From the NCBI GenBank assembly GCA_013396995.1, contig VWZP01008545.1, positions 434,001-498,000 on the forward strand: a stretch of 64,000 nt of DNA. The letters run 5' to 3'. The position numbers and the translations under genes were made by a program. The notes under the pieces are model-generated. The model was not told the origin of the DNA and did not search any database. It was given only the letters and a program-made list of their open reading frames with translations. Of this stretch, positions 36,801 through 47,939 are shown piece by piece (positions within the stretch are counted from its first letter, which is position 1; each line of letters starts with the position of its first letter). Source of the stretch: Dicaeum eximium (Eukaryota > Chordata > Aves > Passeriformes > Dicaeidae).

Positions 36801-37960
36801 ATCACCACAGTCTGCAGCAGCATAAAACCTGCAGCTGTACAGTTCCCAAATTTCCAAAGGCAAGGCCACTCAGCAGAGCAGTATCCTGGCTATTAGTGTT
36901 GGGCTTTGGTTTCCCAATTGCCATTGTCCTGTTCACACTGCAAGTACCATTGGCTGACAAAAATATTAGCACAGGTGACCTTATACAACGACAGAGTGAA
37001 ACACGGTGTGGGGGGAAAAAGTAATTTCTTTCAAATATAAGGTGCCAAATACTTTCTGATCTCGGTGTGCATGTGTGAGAAATATGAAAAACGTTGTGCA
37101 AATTCCCATTTTCCCCCACTTGCTTTTCCACATGTCAGAAAACCACTCGTGCTAAAGTTGTGTCCCAAAAAATTGGACGCATTTTACATGTGAAGAGGCA
37201 CAGCAGGCACACTCCATAATGCACATCAAAGCTGTGGGGGTCCCACAGAACTGTGGGCTCATTCCTCATAACCTTGACAACTGACCCACCATGGTTAATT
37301 GATACAGGACCACCACACACAAATGCAGGCTCAGGCATGCAAAGATGTGAGAGCCCCAGTTTCTCACTGCATGGAAAGTACTGTCTCCCCAAAGCAGATT
37401 TCAGAATCCACTGCAGAACCTGTGAAGGGAGCAAAGTGCTGCGCTCATGTTTCTCTGCTCTTCCTCCTGAAATCCTGTTTCACACACACCTGAGACACTG
37501 ACAAGAAAATATGCACTGTTTTGTCTTCACTATCTGATCTTGATATATTTATAACAATCTCAATTAGAAGATTTTGATGGCTCTGTTATGAAATGATCTC
37601 TTTGTAGCATCCCTCAAATTTATGCTCTTCATCACTCCTGACTTGTATGCCTTTTGTTCTTCTTTTGTTACGAAGAGAACAATAACAGTGGAGTATACCG
37701 ACACAAATTAGAGCAGCTTATTCTCATTAACTCCTCCAAGAAGGAGAGCAGAGACTGAGCAATACCCACAGCAGCTCTCTCCAATGCTGATTTACCTTAC
37801 AGAATTGCAGTTGGTGAAAAATGCGCGTCTGACATCGCTTGCACGGAAGCAAATATAAACAACTGGCTGGCTGAAACCTTTCAGTCTTGTAGCAGGAGCC
37901 TAGAAACACTTAAATTCCAGATGCCATAATTTGTGCCCCTCTAAACTCTGCCTCCTGCTT
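33840..37960. other. non-coding DNA, no gene seen
   Basis: Besides the 20-bp duplication at 34016 there is nothing structured. Open frames reach 109 codons (36802-37131, -) without splice context. The Leu-rich frames at 34519-34785 and 34998-35264 end in T-rich runs and have no recognisable domain. Confidence 0.6.
34016..34055. repeat. 20-bp tandem duplication
   Basis: ggagatggaacctggcattt (34016-34035) is followed directly by a copy (34036-34055) that differs at one base (cta for ctg). It looks recent and local. Confidence 0.88.
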
Positions 37961-37969
37961 TTCTTCTTG

Positions 37970-38250
37970 CCACAGGGATGCCTCTGCTCAGTGCTTGTGT
38001 GCTTTTGTGCTGCACCAACAGTGCCAGCACAGGGCTGGGGGCTTGTTTCATCAAGAGCACACGTGCAGTAGAAATGGCTGGGTTCACAGCGCCTGCTGTC
38101 CCTGAAAGTGCTTCATGGGGCACAATTAAATCTCCTTCTTGGCCTGTATCTGCAGCTGCTGCACGGTGGGACCCTGAAACCTGCCCAGGTCACGAACATT
38201 TCCAGCGCTCGCAGCCAAACAAAGCCATTAATTCGCAAGGATTTGTTTCC
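37970..38250. promoter_or_regulatory. GC-richer patch with scattered CpGs
   Basis: The patch is richer in GC than the surrounding kilobases, with about six CpGs between 38088 and 38233, including agcgctcgc at 38205-38213. The 98-codon + frame over it (37978-38274) has a plausible composition but no splice signal or known domain. Because the nested octamer palindrome begins 60 bp downstream, the two together may form one regulatory element. This is inference. Confidence 0.2.
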
Positions 38251-38310
38251 AGGTTTCCTTGCCTTTCCCCATAAACAACTGTTGACAGGTCTCTAAAAAT
38301 CCATTCACAC

Positions 38311-38353
38311 TGAATTGCTTTGCTAATTTGCATATGCAAATAGAAGCAATTCA
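38311..38353. promoter_or_regulatory. nested palindrome with two abutting octamer sites
   Basis: The core atttgcatatgcaaat (38326-38341) is a perfect 16-bp palindrome made of two inverted octamers, ATTTGCAT and ATGCAAAT, joined without spacer. The outer arms tgaattgctt (38311-38320) and aagcaattca (38344-38353) are also perfect reverse complements, so the whole 43 bp is a nested dyad with only a small asymmetric gap (5 bp on one side, 2 bp on the other). The octamer is the classic site of POU factors (Oct-1, Oct-4, Brn), and such paired arrangements resemble the MORE-type dimer sites. Occupancy in vivo is not shown. Confidence 0.5.
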
Positions 38354-41215
38354 AAGTTAAGTGTCAATTTCCATAAACATTACAATATCTGGCTTGTAAA
38401 TATACACGTACATGTGAAATACTAAGCCTAATTAGACCTCAAGAGTATACATAAATAACTTTTATTGTTTTTTTCATTTTGAACCTAAGCTTTCAGGCAC
38501 TTGAACTCCAAAAACAAGGGTTTATTGGTTGCATTGTGAGATATATTCTGCATCTGATCCCTTAACTTTGGGAGCTGCAGAATGATGCTAATTTAAACTA
38601 ATTTACAGAATGAAATAGTTTCCCAAGAGCTCCTTTTTCCACAGGTCATTTTTGTTACTTGGGACTGGATGAGAATATTATATCAATGCTAAATAAGTCT
38701 TCTGCTAACAATTTCAGGGCTACATGGTGATACTGAATGAATAGATCTCATATTTTTCTTCAGGCAAATATATGCTAGATTTCTAAGCAGCAAGATACCC
38801 CTGGCTTTAATAATGAGAACTTTTTGTGAATCACACACCAGCTTTTGTTACAAGTAGATTAAAATATGAAAAGAAAACAAAGTAGCATAGAACTGGTTCC
38901 ACTGTATACATAATATTTCTGTGCTTATTTAGCTGTTCTTGCAGACACTATGGTTCTTACATCAAAGTTTATATCAGATTCAACTCTAAAGAAATCAAAG
39001 TTAAGAGTCATGTGACGTTTACTGCATCTCAAACAAAGGTTATTCTCATTTTCAGAAATATTTCTCTTTTATTCTGTCGGGGTTTTAAGTGAAAATACCA
39101 AAATCTGATCACACAAATCCACCATTCTTACCATTTTAAGGAATATGCATTTTCTTTAATTCAAGAATTTAAAGGCACACACAGGCATATCTAAAAACAA
39201 AAGGTAGTCAATGACAGATGTCATTGGAGAATTGGTCATTTACCAATATTTAATGTTTGCATCTCTTTTGTTTCTACTGACACATTTAAGGGTTGTTTGG
39301 AGAGAGTGAATAAATAGCAAAGTACAGAATTCATATCCAGTCCTACATGAAGAACTAAGCTTGAAATTGAGTCCTAAATTTACTCATACAATCATCTCCT
39401 GCATAAAAAAACCATTCCTGACTTTGTAAAATCTTCAGGCCAGGACTACCCCTTTGTTTTTCAGAATAACTTGTGCAATGGGATATTGACAATGGCCACA
39501 CACCTTTAGGTTTTATTGCTTTTGACAGGTCAATTTGTAGTTGCAGCCAAACAAGAAAACCTTAACTACTGTCTATACAAACAGCAGTTTTAAATAAATC
39601 AAACAACACCTAATATTCTAAAATAGTTAGAGTCTCTATGGACAATTTTTTTTCATAAAGCATCCTTGTACTTTTGAAGAAAACAGAAAATACAGGTTTT
39701 ATGATAAGAAAAAGATTTGGAGGCAAATTTTTGAAGTCTTTTAGAAATAAAGGGGAGAAGGTACCAAGGTAAAATGCAGTAAGAGTGTTAGAGATGCCGT
39801 GCAGTCTAATGCTAGTAAAAACAAGTTGGTGAAGGCACACCTGGAGTGGAAATTCACACTGAGAGAAAGAAAGGAGGCACAGGAAGGCAGGGAATTAAAA
39901 AAAAAACCAAACAAGTCAGCATTTCTAGAAAGCCAACGTGGTCCTTGTGGTATTTGTGACAGAACTGCAAGAGTCGTATTGTTATCATTATTTTAAAGAA
40001 AGATAAAGAGAACACTGTTTCCTGTCTGTGGCACTTTTCCCAAGAAACTACCATGGAGACATCTGCAAAATCCTTGGATTTCTCATTTTAATCAGGACCC
40101 AGTAGGAAATGAGGCTAATACACTTTTTCTGTGGCATTATGCTGCCACATCCATCCACAGAGCGCAAACATGTTTCACAACACATCAGAGTTCAGCTCAC
40201 CTGACAGAAGGCAAATATGACAAGTTTCAAAAATAGCAGCACAGCTAAACTGCAATTTTCCCCTCTAACCAGCATGTCCTAATCTCTCAGCTTTGATCTC
40301 CTCTTCATCTGGGAAACCTGACACTAAACACCGCAGGCAAATTTGTTTCACCTAGCTGTAAGCGCTTCCTTTGGGACAAGGCATGAGCAAAACTGGGGTT
40401 TATCCTTCTCCCATGCCTAAGTTTAAACTTGTACTGCAGAAGGGCACCCATTCCACAGTCTGGAAGCTTTCAAAAGATAAATCCCACTGGAGATGACACA
40501 AAAAGCAACTAAACATTTGCAGTTCCAGCTAGCTTACAGTCATGAACGGCTATACCTGTCACCTGTACCTTCCTCTGGCTCACAGCTTAACTGTGGGAGA
40601 GTTTGGGCACCCTCTGATCACTGGGCACCGTTTCTGAGAGCTCTCTGGGGATGTTTCACTTGTAACACAGCAGCTTTCTAGACAGAGCAGGGGTGATAAA
40701 ACAGGGACAACAACCCCCATAGCCCTAAAGCCACTTGTTACTCCAGGCAATAATTGCAGCCATGTTCCTGGGCATGCCCATCCCTCAAGGAAACACCAGC
40801 GCAAATAAAAAGCAGCTTCTCATAGGGACAAAATCTCAGTACTGTAACTCTCACCTTTATCAAATATACTAAATACAACTGAAATGAAACACTGGGCACT
40901 TCACACAGGTCTGCCTGTCAGATTCACAGACCCACTCCACTCTCAATCATCTGGGTGGTCTGCATGTTCAAAGACCTCAAAAAACACTTTTTTTCCCAGA
41001 GAACTCACATAATTTTATTTCTTTTCTATGAATTGGGAATGGTAGATCCTCAGAAGCCAAGCAGTACATAGACATTTTCCAAAACCTTCCTGAAATCCAT
41101 GACTGTTTTGCAATCATCTCCTTGGAGGGCAAGCTAGAAGTCTATTCATAAAGTATGAAATTTGGTTAGTCCCCAGTGGAATCTCCACTTTGAGACAGAG
41201 ACAAATATTTGACTA

Positions 41216-41249
41216 GCTAATGGCTAATTAAGGACTAACGTGCTAATTA
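41216..41249. promoter_or_regulatory. cluster of GCTAAT/TAATTA homeodomain-type sites
   Basis: gctaat occurs three times (41216, 41223 and 41242). The second and third extend to TAATTA (41225-41230 and 41244-41249), all within 34 bp. TAATTA is the core bound by many Antp-, Lhx- and Dlx-type homeodomains. Function is inferred from motif density only, and AT-rich DNA yields such motifs by chance. Confidence 0.25.
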
Positions 41250-43297
41250 GTGCTATAATGGATTTTTTAAACACTTACAGAAATAATTAGACCAGGTATC
41301 AAGATACAGCAAGCATAGACATGACTTATACATTGAGGATAAAATCTGAATCAACCCTTTCTTGAAGTTACCTACATTTAACAGCTTGGCATGACTGCCA
41401 TCAATGGCTCTGCTTTTTCAGAAGTTACTTTTGAGTCATCTCTGAAACTGAGGCAGGTACTCTTTGGGTTCTAAGTAGTGCCATAGTGGTACATTTTAAA
41501 TCCACCAGGCAGTGCCTTTATGTTTGATTACTTTAGCTTTTGATGTATCACAGCACTTCTGTAGGTCAGCTCTTCTCTAATCAAACAAAAAGGCAGAAAT
41601 ACATTACAGATAAACTGCTTTTGGACAGTGCATTCCAAACTATGGAATCAGACAACTCTGAAAATTAAAAACCTTGCATACATGAAATTAAGCAGAGTAT
41701 GAAGTTTATGAGAGGATTTTCAGGGCTATACCATCTTTCAGTTCAAAGAGTTGGGGGCTCCTCTCTTTCTGGTATCCCTCTCCCACCACTTTGTGTTCTG
41801 GTCTGAAATCTCTGTGCCTGAGTGGCCATGCTGAGCTACATATTGTTTATTTATGCCCAGATTATCAAGAGCTCTAAATCAAACTGTTCCCTTCATTGTT
41901 TTTCTCTCAAATCATCTGCACAATTATGGTATTAATTCTTTGATATTTCCAGGTCACTGAGCAAAGCTGTAAAAATTCATTCTTGAAATCACATTAAAAG
42001 GACCTTACTGGAAACATCCTCTTTTGTAATGAACCCTAATGAATTAATCAGGTTTTAATTCTTTTGGTGATTAGGTGGTCATTTTGCATATTCTGACTTT
42101 TTCAAGTTTAATAAAACTCAGACCAAAGCTAAATGTCACTTTAGAAATTCAATTCAATGCCCTCTATTTTTTAATCTTTCTCAAAGTATTTGTTGCAGGA
42201 CAAAGTATGAAACAGTATTTTGCTTGTTTGGGGCATCCAACAAAAAAATCTTTTATCCCTATGTTTCTGGTTCCATATTTGCAATCCCACCCTTTCCCTC
42301 AATGAGCAATGCAGGGCTGGCTACCACAAAATCTCCAGGGTTGTTCTGCTTCCACAGTGTGGAAAAATTGTCTCTGCTGATGCCTCCAGGCTTACTGCAA
42401 ACCATCACTAGTGGCCTGGAGAGATCCTAATTCAGCTCCTCCAAAACTCTTCAATGCATCTCAATGAAAGCTACTGTTCCCAACACTTAATGTGCAGGTT
42501 TGTTTAACATTTTCTTTAAGTACTACACGAATGAAAAGTATGTTATATTCACAGAAGTACTCCCAAGACGCAAAATAGAAATAATTAGAGGAACAGCAAT
42601 TGTTCCTCACCTAATAGTAAAAACACACTGCCAGGATTTTTCTTCAAAGTAATCCCAGGCTTTTACTGCACTGTGACAACCATAGATTTCTCCCTGTGTC
42701 GTTTGGTTTCTACTGTCAAATTATTATCATCACCCACTTCTGGTTTACATTCCTTCTTTTTACCTCGTGTGCTATTTTATAATAGATATAATAAATCCAA
42801 ATGTGAATTTTATTTCTTCGAATTCTTATAACTTCCTCTATATTTATTTTACATCTATGTGTGTAGATATTTACTGATCATACCCATCTACCCAAACCCA
42901 GGGTATAATGAGTAAAATTTTACACTTCTAGGGTCCTTTACTGCTAAGCTTGTTTTTTCAGATGTGCATAAGCCTGCTTGTTGACTTGTATCCATGGAAT
43001 TAACATGGAATTTAGAACAGAACCATGAAACAGCTTGAAAATATGACAGGGGAAAAATGTGTTTTTCTAGGTACCACTAAATTTAATGCTTTAAAATTAA
43101 ATTAGAATATAAATTCACAGCTTTCAGCTTCCAATATATTTAGATGTACTTTAAAATATTAAGTCCAATTATGAGTAATTTGAGGCTAGATGGTCTCCTT
43201 GTTATTACTATGAAAGCTTTCTTTGTCTTCTAAAACCTGTGGTGACGAGGCAGAAAAAAGCAATTTTATGAGCTAGTAGCAGACACTTTTTCTGTTC

Positions 43298-43345
43298 TAA
43301 TTAAAAGTCATAATTACATTTTTGATTAACCCGGAATGAACAATA
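43298..43345. promoter_or_regulatory. TAATTA pair with SOX-like site
   Basis: TAATTA occurs at 43298-43303 and 43311-43316, a GATTAA at 43324-43329 and an AACAATA SOX-type motif at 43339-43345. The grouping is typical of developmental enhancers, but it is also easily formed in AT-rich sequence. No direct support exists. Confidence 0.2.
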
Positions 43346-45420
43346 AAACAGATTAGTTATCAGCTTGCTACATTTTGTGAAACAATATTGAAGCTTAGAA
43401 AATTTTAAGTTCTCTGACATTCTTAGCATAACTAGATAAAGCAAAAACATAAATACAATTTATATTTAACGATGTCCAATTTTGACATCTTATTTGAAAA
43501 ATGAGCAGAATTACCAATTCAGACTAACTTCTATGGCTGCAGATTTTTGTTGGTTCATAAAGCATGTGTTTTGCTTGCATTATTTTAAATAACTTAATTG
43601 CACAGTAAGCTGTGGTTTTGGTTTTTCTTCAATAGCAAAAGTCAATATTTGAGTTTTTGAATGTGTAAAAGGAAATATCTTAGAAGGGTGATTTGATGCT
43701 TTTAAGGAGAGACAATATTGAATATTTTTTTAATTGACAGAAGGTGTCACACAAAGACTCAATGACCTGACATGAGTGAGGCCATGCAGGACACAAGTCA
43801 CAAAGGCAGACTCCACTTCAATATGCTGCTGAACCATAATAAAATAAGCCACAGAGTGCTGCCACCTCCCCAAAATACAGATTCCCTAACTCCCCTCTCA
43901 TCTGCAACCCCTTCCATAAAGAGAAACTGGAGTGTTTGGGGTGCCTGGGCCTGTAAATGGTTCCATTCTTCTCTAGGAATAATGGTTACCAATCACTTCT
44001 GATACACACAGCTCCTACCATGGCAAGGAATAACAGCCAGGTTATTTCCAAAGAATGCTAATGCTTCTCTGGGGGTAAAATTGCAATTCAACAGCAAATG
44101 GTAGAGCTGGTATTCCACAGCTGTGCGTAGGTGGAAACTTCAGACGTGAGTGAAAACTTCCCTCAAACAGCATAACTGGGTTTTAGCCACAAAAGCTATT
44201 TTAGAGTTAAAGGAAATATAGTAAATAACAGAAAAGAACCAAATATAAAAAGATCAGAATCTGAAGATGAGAAGGAAGTGTCTAAAGGCAGTGCTGGTTC
44301 AAGTTCCTGCAATACTCCCTTGGCCAACCATTGCCAGAACACTCACCACAGATTCCTCTGCAGCAGGAAACTATCCTGAGAAACTTCAACTGTGGAAAGG
44401 TGCTTAGAGCATTTTAATAACTAAAATCATGCCACACACTTGTAACTATATACATAAACAAACAGATAATCATAAATCATGCAAACTAAGATGGCCTTAA
44501 CATATCAATTAAATTTCAGGAGCTGAATCAAGACTGAAATCTAATTCAAACTCATAGATCAGCATGATATCTGAAAAGAGCATCTCAAATTCCTGTCACT
44601 CTCAAAGAATATCAGAATTCTTTATCAAGAGAGATTGGGGGTGGGGAGGTTCATTTTTACAACGACCTTGTGGAGTGTTAGAGATTGAGCTGAGAAGTGT
44701 CAATAACTACTGAAAAGCAATGATCTATTGGGCAAAACTTATTTTAGTGTTGGGGAAACTTACAAGTCTCAATTGACAAAGTAAATCACATTTGTATAGA
44801 GGACATGAAAGGCTCAGGGTTCTTGAGGTTTGACTTTGACAAAACTGAGCTTAGAGAGACCATACCTGGGTGGATACTCTCACCACCTCTTTCCACTTCT
44901 AACATCTGACTAAAATCTGCATACAGCACGTTTTCATTTTGAGTATTGCAACAGGAAGAAAGGAAAAAGAGAATTTTCTCATTTTAAAAAGTTAAAAAAA
45001 TGTACCAGACAAGTGTACACTTATCTCTATATGCTGAGAGATTCATATATTAATTTTTGAACAAATGTTTAGAGATTCATAAACATTGACATGAACAAGC
45101 AATTTTGCACATTGACTTAATTTGAAACTTGATTCTACTTGTGCATTGGGATTAAAAAAAAAAGATGAATAATAATCTATTATGAGTCTGTTAGTGTAAG
45201 TCTTAGTGTACTTGGGAGTTTAAAATAATAATTTTAAATTTGATCAAGCAAAGGCCAGATGCACCTCTAATTACTTTAGACATCTTGTAAAATTCTATTA
45301 ATGTTGTCATAAAATATAAAGTATCTATATCTGGAATTCCTAGAGGACAATTAGCAGAAAATCTACATAAGGTTTAACAGGTTATAGAGAAATTATAAAC
45401 TATTGAGATCACATATGATA

Positions 45421-45450
45421 TTTATATGCTATAATTTTATATGCTATAAT
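45421..45450. repeat. 15-bp tandem duplication
   Basis: tttatatgctataat occurs twice in direct succession (45421-45435 and 45436-45450) without mismatch. Confidence 0.85.
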
Positions 45451-47303
45451 CTTGCTTTTAAAGGTGAGTTTTTAAAATTCAGTATGACAGAATGCTGTAT
45501 TAGCGTTTTCCACATTTCTTATTTCTTCATTTAAATGCATCTAAAATAGTAGCTAATAGTATTTTTATTGGTATATGAGGTAGCAGTCTTGCACAACAGA
45601 AGAAGGAATGCATATACATGAACAAACAGCTTTTATTAACTACAGACTGATAATTACAGAGACAAGAAATAGGAAAGAGTCCTTCCTCTTCCCCCCATAC
45701 ATTTCCCACCTTTAAAAATGAAGAGGATACTCCAGATCTTCAATATTCCTTAGCAATTCACTGGGAAAACCAGTGAAATCAGCCAGGCCTTTTCAAGCAG
45801 GAGCTGTTCATACTGTCTCTAGCTCATTAGGGAAATTAGTAATAGTTTGTACAGTTGGCAAACAAATGAGGGTATTGTAAGTTTCAATTATGCAGAAATA
45901 GAATGAACATTTAGAAACACGGTGTTCAAATGAAAGAAAGTTTAAAAGTTTTGACATTTTTGCTTTACAAACATGGAGAATAAAGCTGAGGAACCAATAT
46001 TCACAGTCATTTAAGTTTTATAATATGTGGAAAGCACAAGTATTGCTTCAATAAAATAAACAAAGGAATTTATCATCCAGAAAGTATGATTTTGATGCCT
46101 TTGTATTCTAGCAATACTACTAATGACAAAACTCTCAGAAAACAATTTTGTAAATTAAGGGTTCCTCACCTACCATTCCCTCAGCTCTCAATTACCTCCT
46201 TGTTCAATGTATTCATTTAAGGAAAACAGCAGTAGGTGGACCAAAATAAAATCAAGTGAATTAATTTTCCCTAAAGCCTGAATTCAGGTTGAACTCTTTT
46301 AGGTACAGTGGGTTATATATTTAGAGAATAAGTTTGCATTCTGCTTCCTTTCTGAAATGCTGTTTTATTACTGTTCTATTCACTGCTGTGCTCTCCTTAT
46401 CATACTCAGGGAAATTTGGTATCTACCTTGTTTTATTTAAAAGCCACTTGAAAAGTACCCCAGTTTTATACACGTCTTATATGAGATGTTCAGAAGTGCT
46501 TTTTCTCTTAGGAGACTAGAAGTTTCTGCTTGAACTGTGCTCTGCAGTGGCCCCTGATGGTTAAATTGCTTGCTAATTCCTACTTTGCAGAGTTTCTCAG
46601 GTTCAGTTAATTTTCCCTGCTCTTCTTTTCACTTGTCTCTCTGCCAACACCTTCAAGTGAGCCAGAAGTTTTTAAAGCCATGTTTGGGGGTGAATTGAAA
46701 AAAAAAAACCACAATCAAACACAACTTCAAACATGAATGAGTAACATATGAAATGGAGATTTTAGAATTAAAATTATTATGGAAGGTTATGGACCAAAAC
46801 AATACGAGAAATTCTGGTAAAAGGGAATGTTTTTAGTATTTTTCCATTTCATTTAAACAATTATCTTCTGTGAAAAATTAATAGTGTAAATTTAAGACAA
46901 ATTTCAAGTCCACTTATATAGTTATTGACAACAGTGCTGTCATTCACAGACACAGAAATAATTGGATTAAAAGCTTAATTAAATTTAAAACATTGTTTAC
47001 CTCTCACTGCACCTTCACACATTTGCCTTTCACAACTTCATTTACCACTTGAGACAAGACAAAACTAGCCTGTCATACTTGTTTCCACCATATCCTTCAA
47101 ACCTTCCTGAAACTGGTGTTAGCAGCTGCCTTTTGCTTGCCATCGAGCATTTTCTGCGCTGGCACAACAGCAGTGCCCAAAAGAAAACAGTAAATAAGCC
47201 TCAAAGTCCAGCAGAGCATCATTAACTGCTGAATTCAAGGCTGCACTGAATCAGGACATAGGAAGAGAAAGTGCTGAGAAGACCAGAAGACTCAAGTATA
47301 AAA

Positions 47304-47418
47304 ACACAGAATTGTTTGAGTTGAAAAGAACCTTGAAGATCATCAAGTCCAACCAATAACTTCATACTGCCAAGGCCACCACTAAGCCATATTCCCCTAA
47401 GCACTACATTTTTAAATA
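47304..47418 (-). mobile_element. CR1 LINE 3'-end fragment
   Basis: The + strand reads acacagaattgtttgagttg and then a variant of the CR1 wording 'ccttgaagatcatcaagtccaacc', followed by actgccaaggccaccactaa. This is the reverse complement of a CR1 3' end of the subfamily whose text mentions chromosome-like 'ctgccaag...ccaccac', so the element is on the minus strand. It is diverged and truncated after about 115 bp. The minus-strand 80-codon frame over it (47222-47464) is not a gene. Confidence 0.78.
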
Positions 47419-47715
47419 CCAGCAGGTAAGTATTTAAAATACATGGAGAGCAGTAATTACTCAATTAAAAACTCTTTATTTAGTCTTCTTTTCCATTTAG
47501 GATCATGGCATAGTGGCTGCAAAATGGAAAAGCCAATGGAGCCCACTGCCTTGTGAACAGAGCCACCAAACATGGCTGGAAAGGTTATTCTAACATAAAT
47601 GAGATATTTCTGGATTCAGTATTGCTGAAAACCTCCAAAAGATGGAAGAAAGATATTCCGGGCCCTTACACTTTTTTTCGAACAACAAGGATTTACTACA
47701 ACAGCAGAGTCAGAG

Positions 47716-47936
47716 ATCACAGACTCATGGAATGGCTTGGGCTGGAAGGGATCTCAGATTATCCAGCTCCAAACCCCCCTGCCATGGGCAGGGACACCTT
47801 CCATGAGAACAGGCTGCTCAGAGCACTCCCAGGAACGGGGCAGCCACAGCTTCTTTGGGCAACCTGTGCCAGTGTTTAATAACAAAACCATGTCTTCCCT
47901 ATAGAAAATCTAGCAGCTTCTAGTTTAAAGCCAATA
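47716..47936 (-). mobile_element. CR1 LINE 3'-end fragment, younger-looking
   Basis: The + strand reads atcacagactcatggaatgg, then cttgggctggaagggatctc. At 47776-47799 follows the CR1 hallmark cccctgccatgggcagggac, and then cagccacagcttctttgggcaacctgtgcc. This is the reverse complement of the CR1 3' end, so the insertion is on the minus strand and 5'-truncated. It is closer to the familiar CR1 text than the fragments at 18.15 and 47.30 kb, suggesting a later insertion. The 108-codon + frame at 47553-47879 runs through this repeat and is rejected as a gene. Confidence 0.9.
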
Positions 47937-47939
47937 ATG

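Larger units (their letters stand above)
38360..47300. other. long AT-rich gene-free stretch
   Basis: Nine kilobases with no open frame above 76 codons and no recognised transposon. It contains two clusters of TAATTA cores (41216-41249 and 43298-43345) and a 15-bp duplication (45421-45450), listed separately. There is also a short hairpin caatgaca-ga-tgtcattg at 39209-39226. It reads like intergenic or deep-intronic sequence. Confidence 0.65.

Noticed and set aside
47553..47879. 108-codon + frame as a gene
   Set aside because: Its second half is the antisense of the CR1 3' end at 47716-47936.
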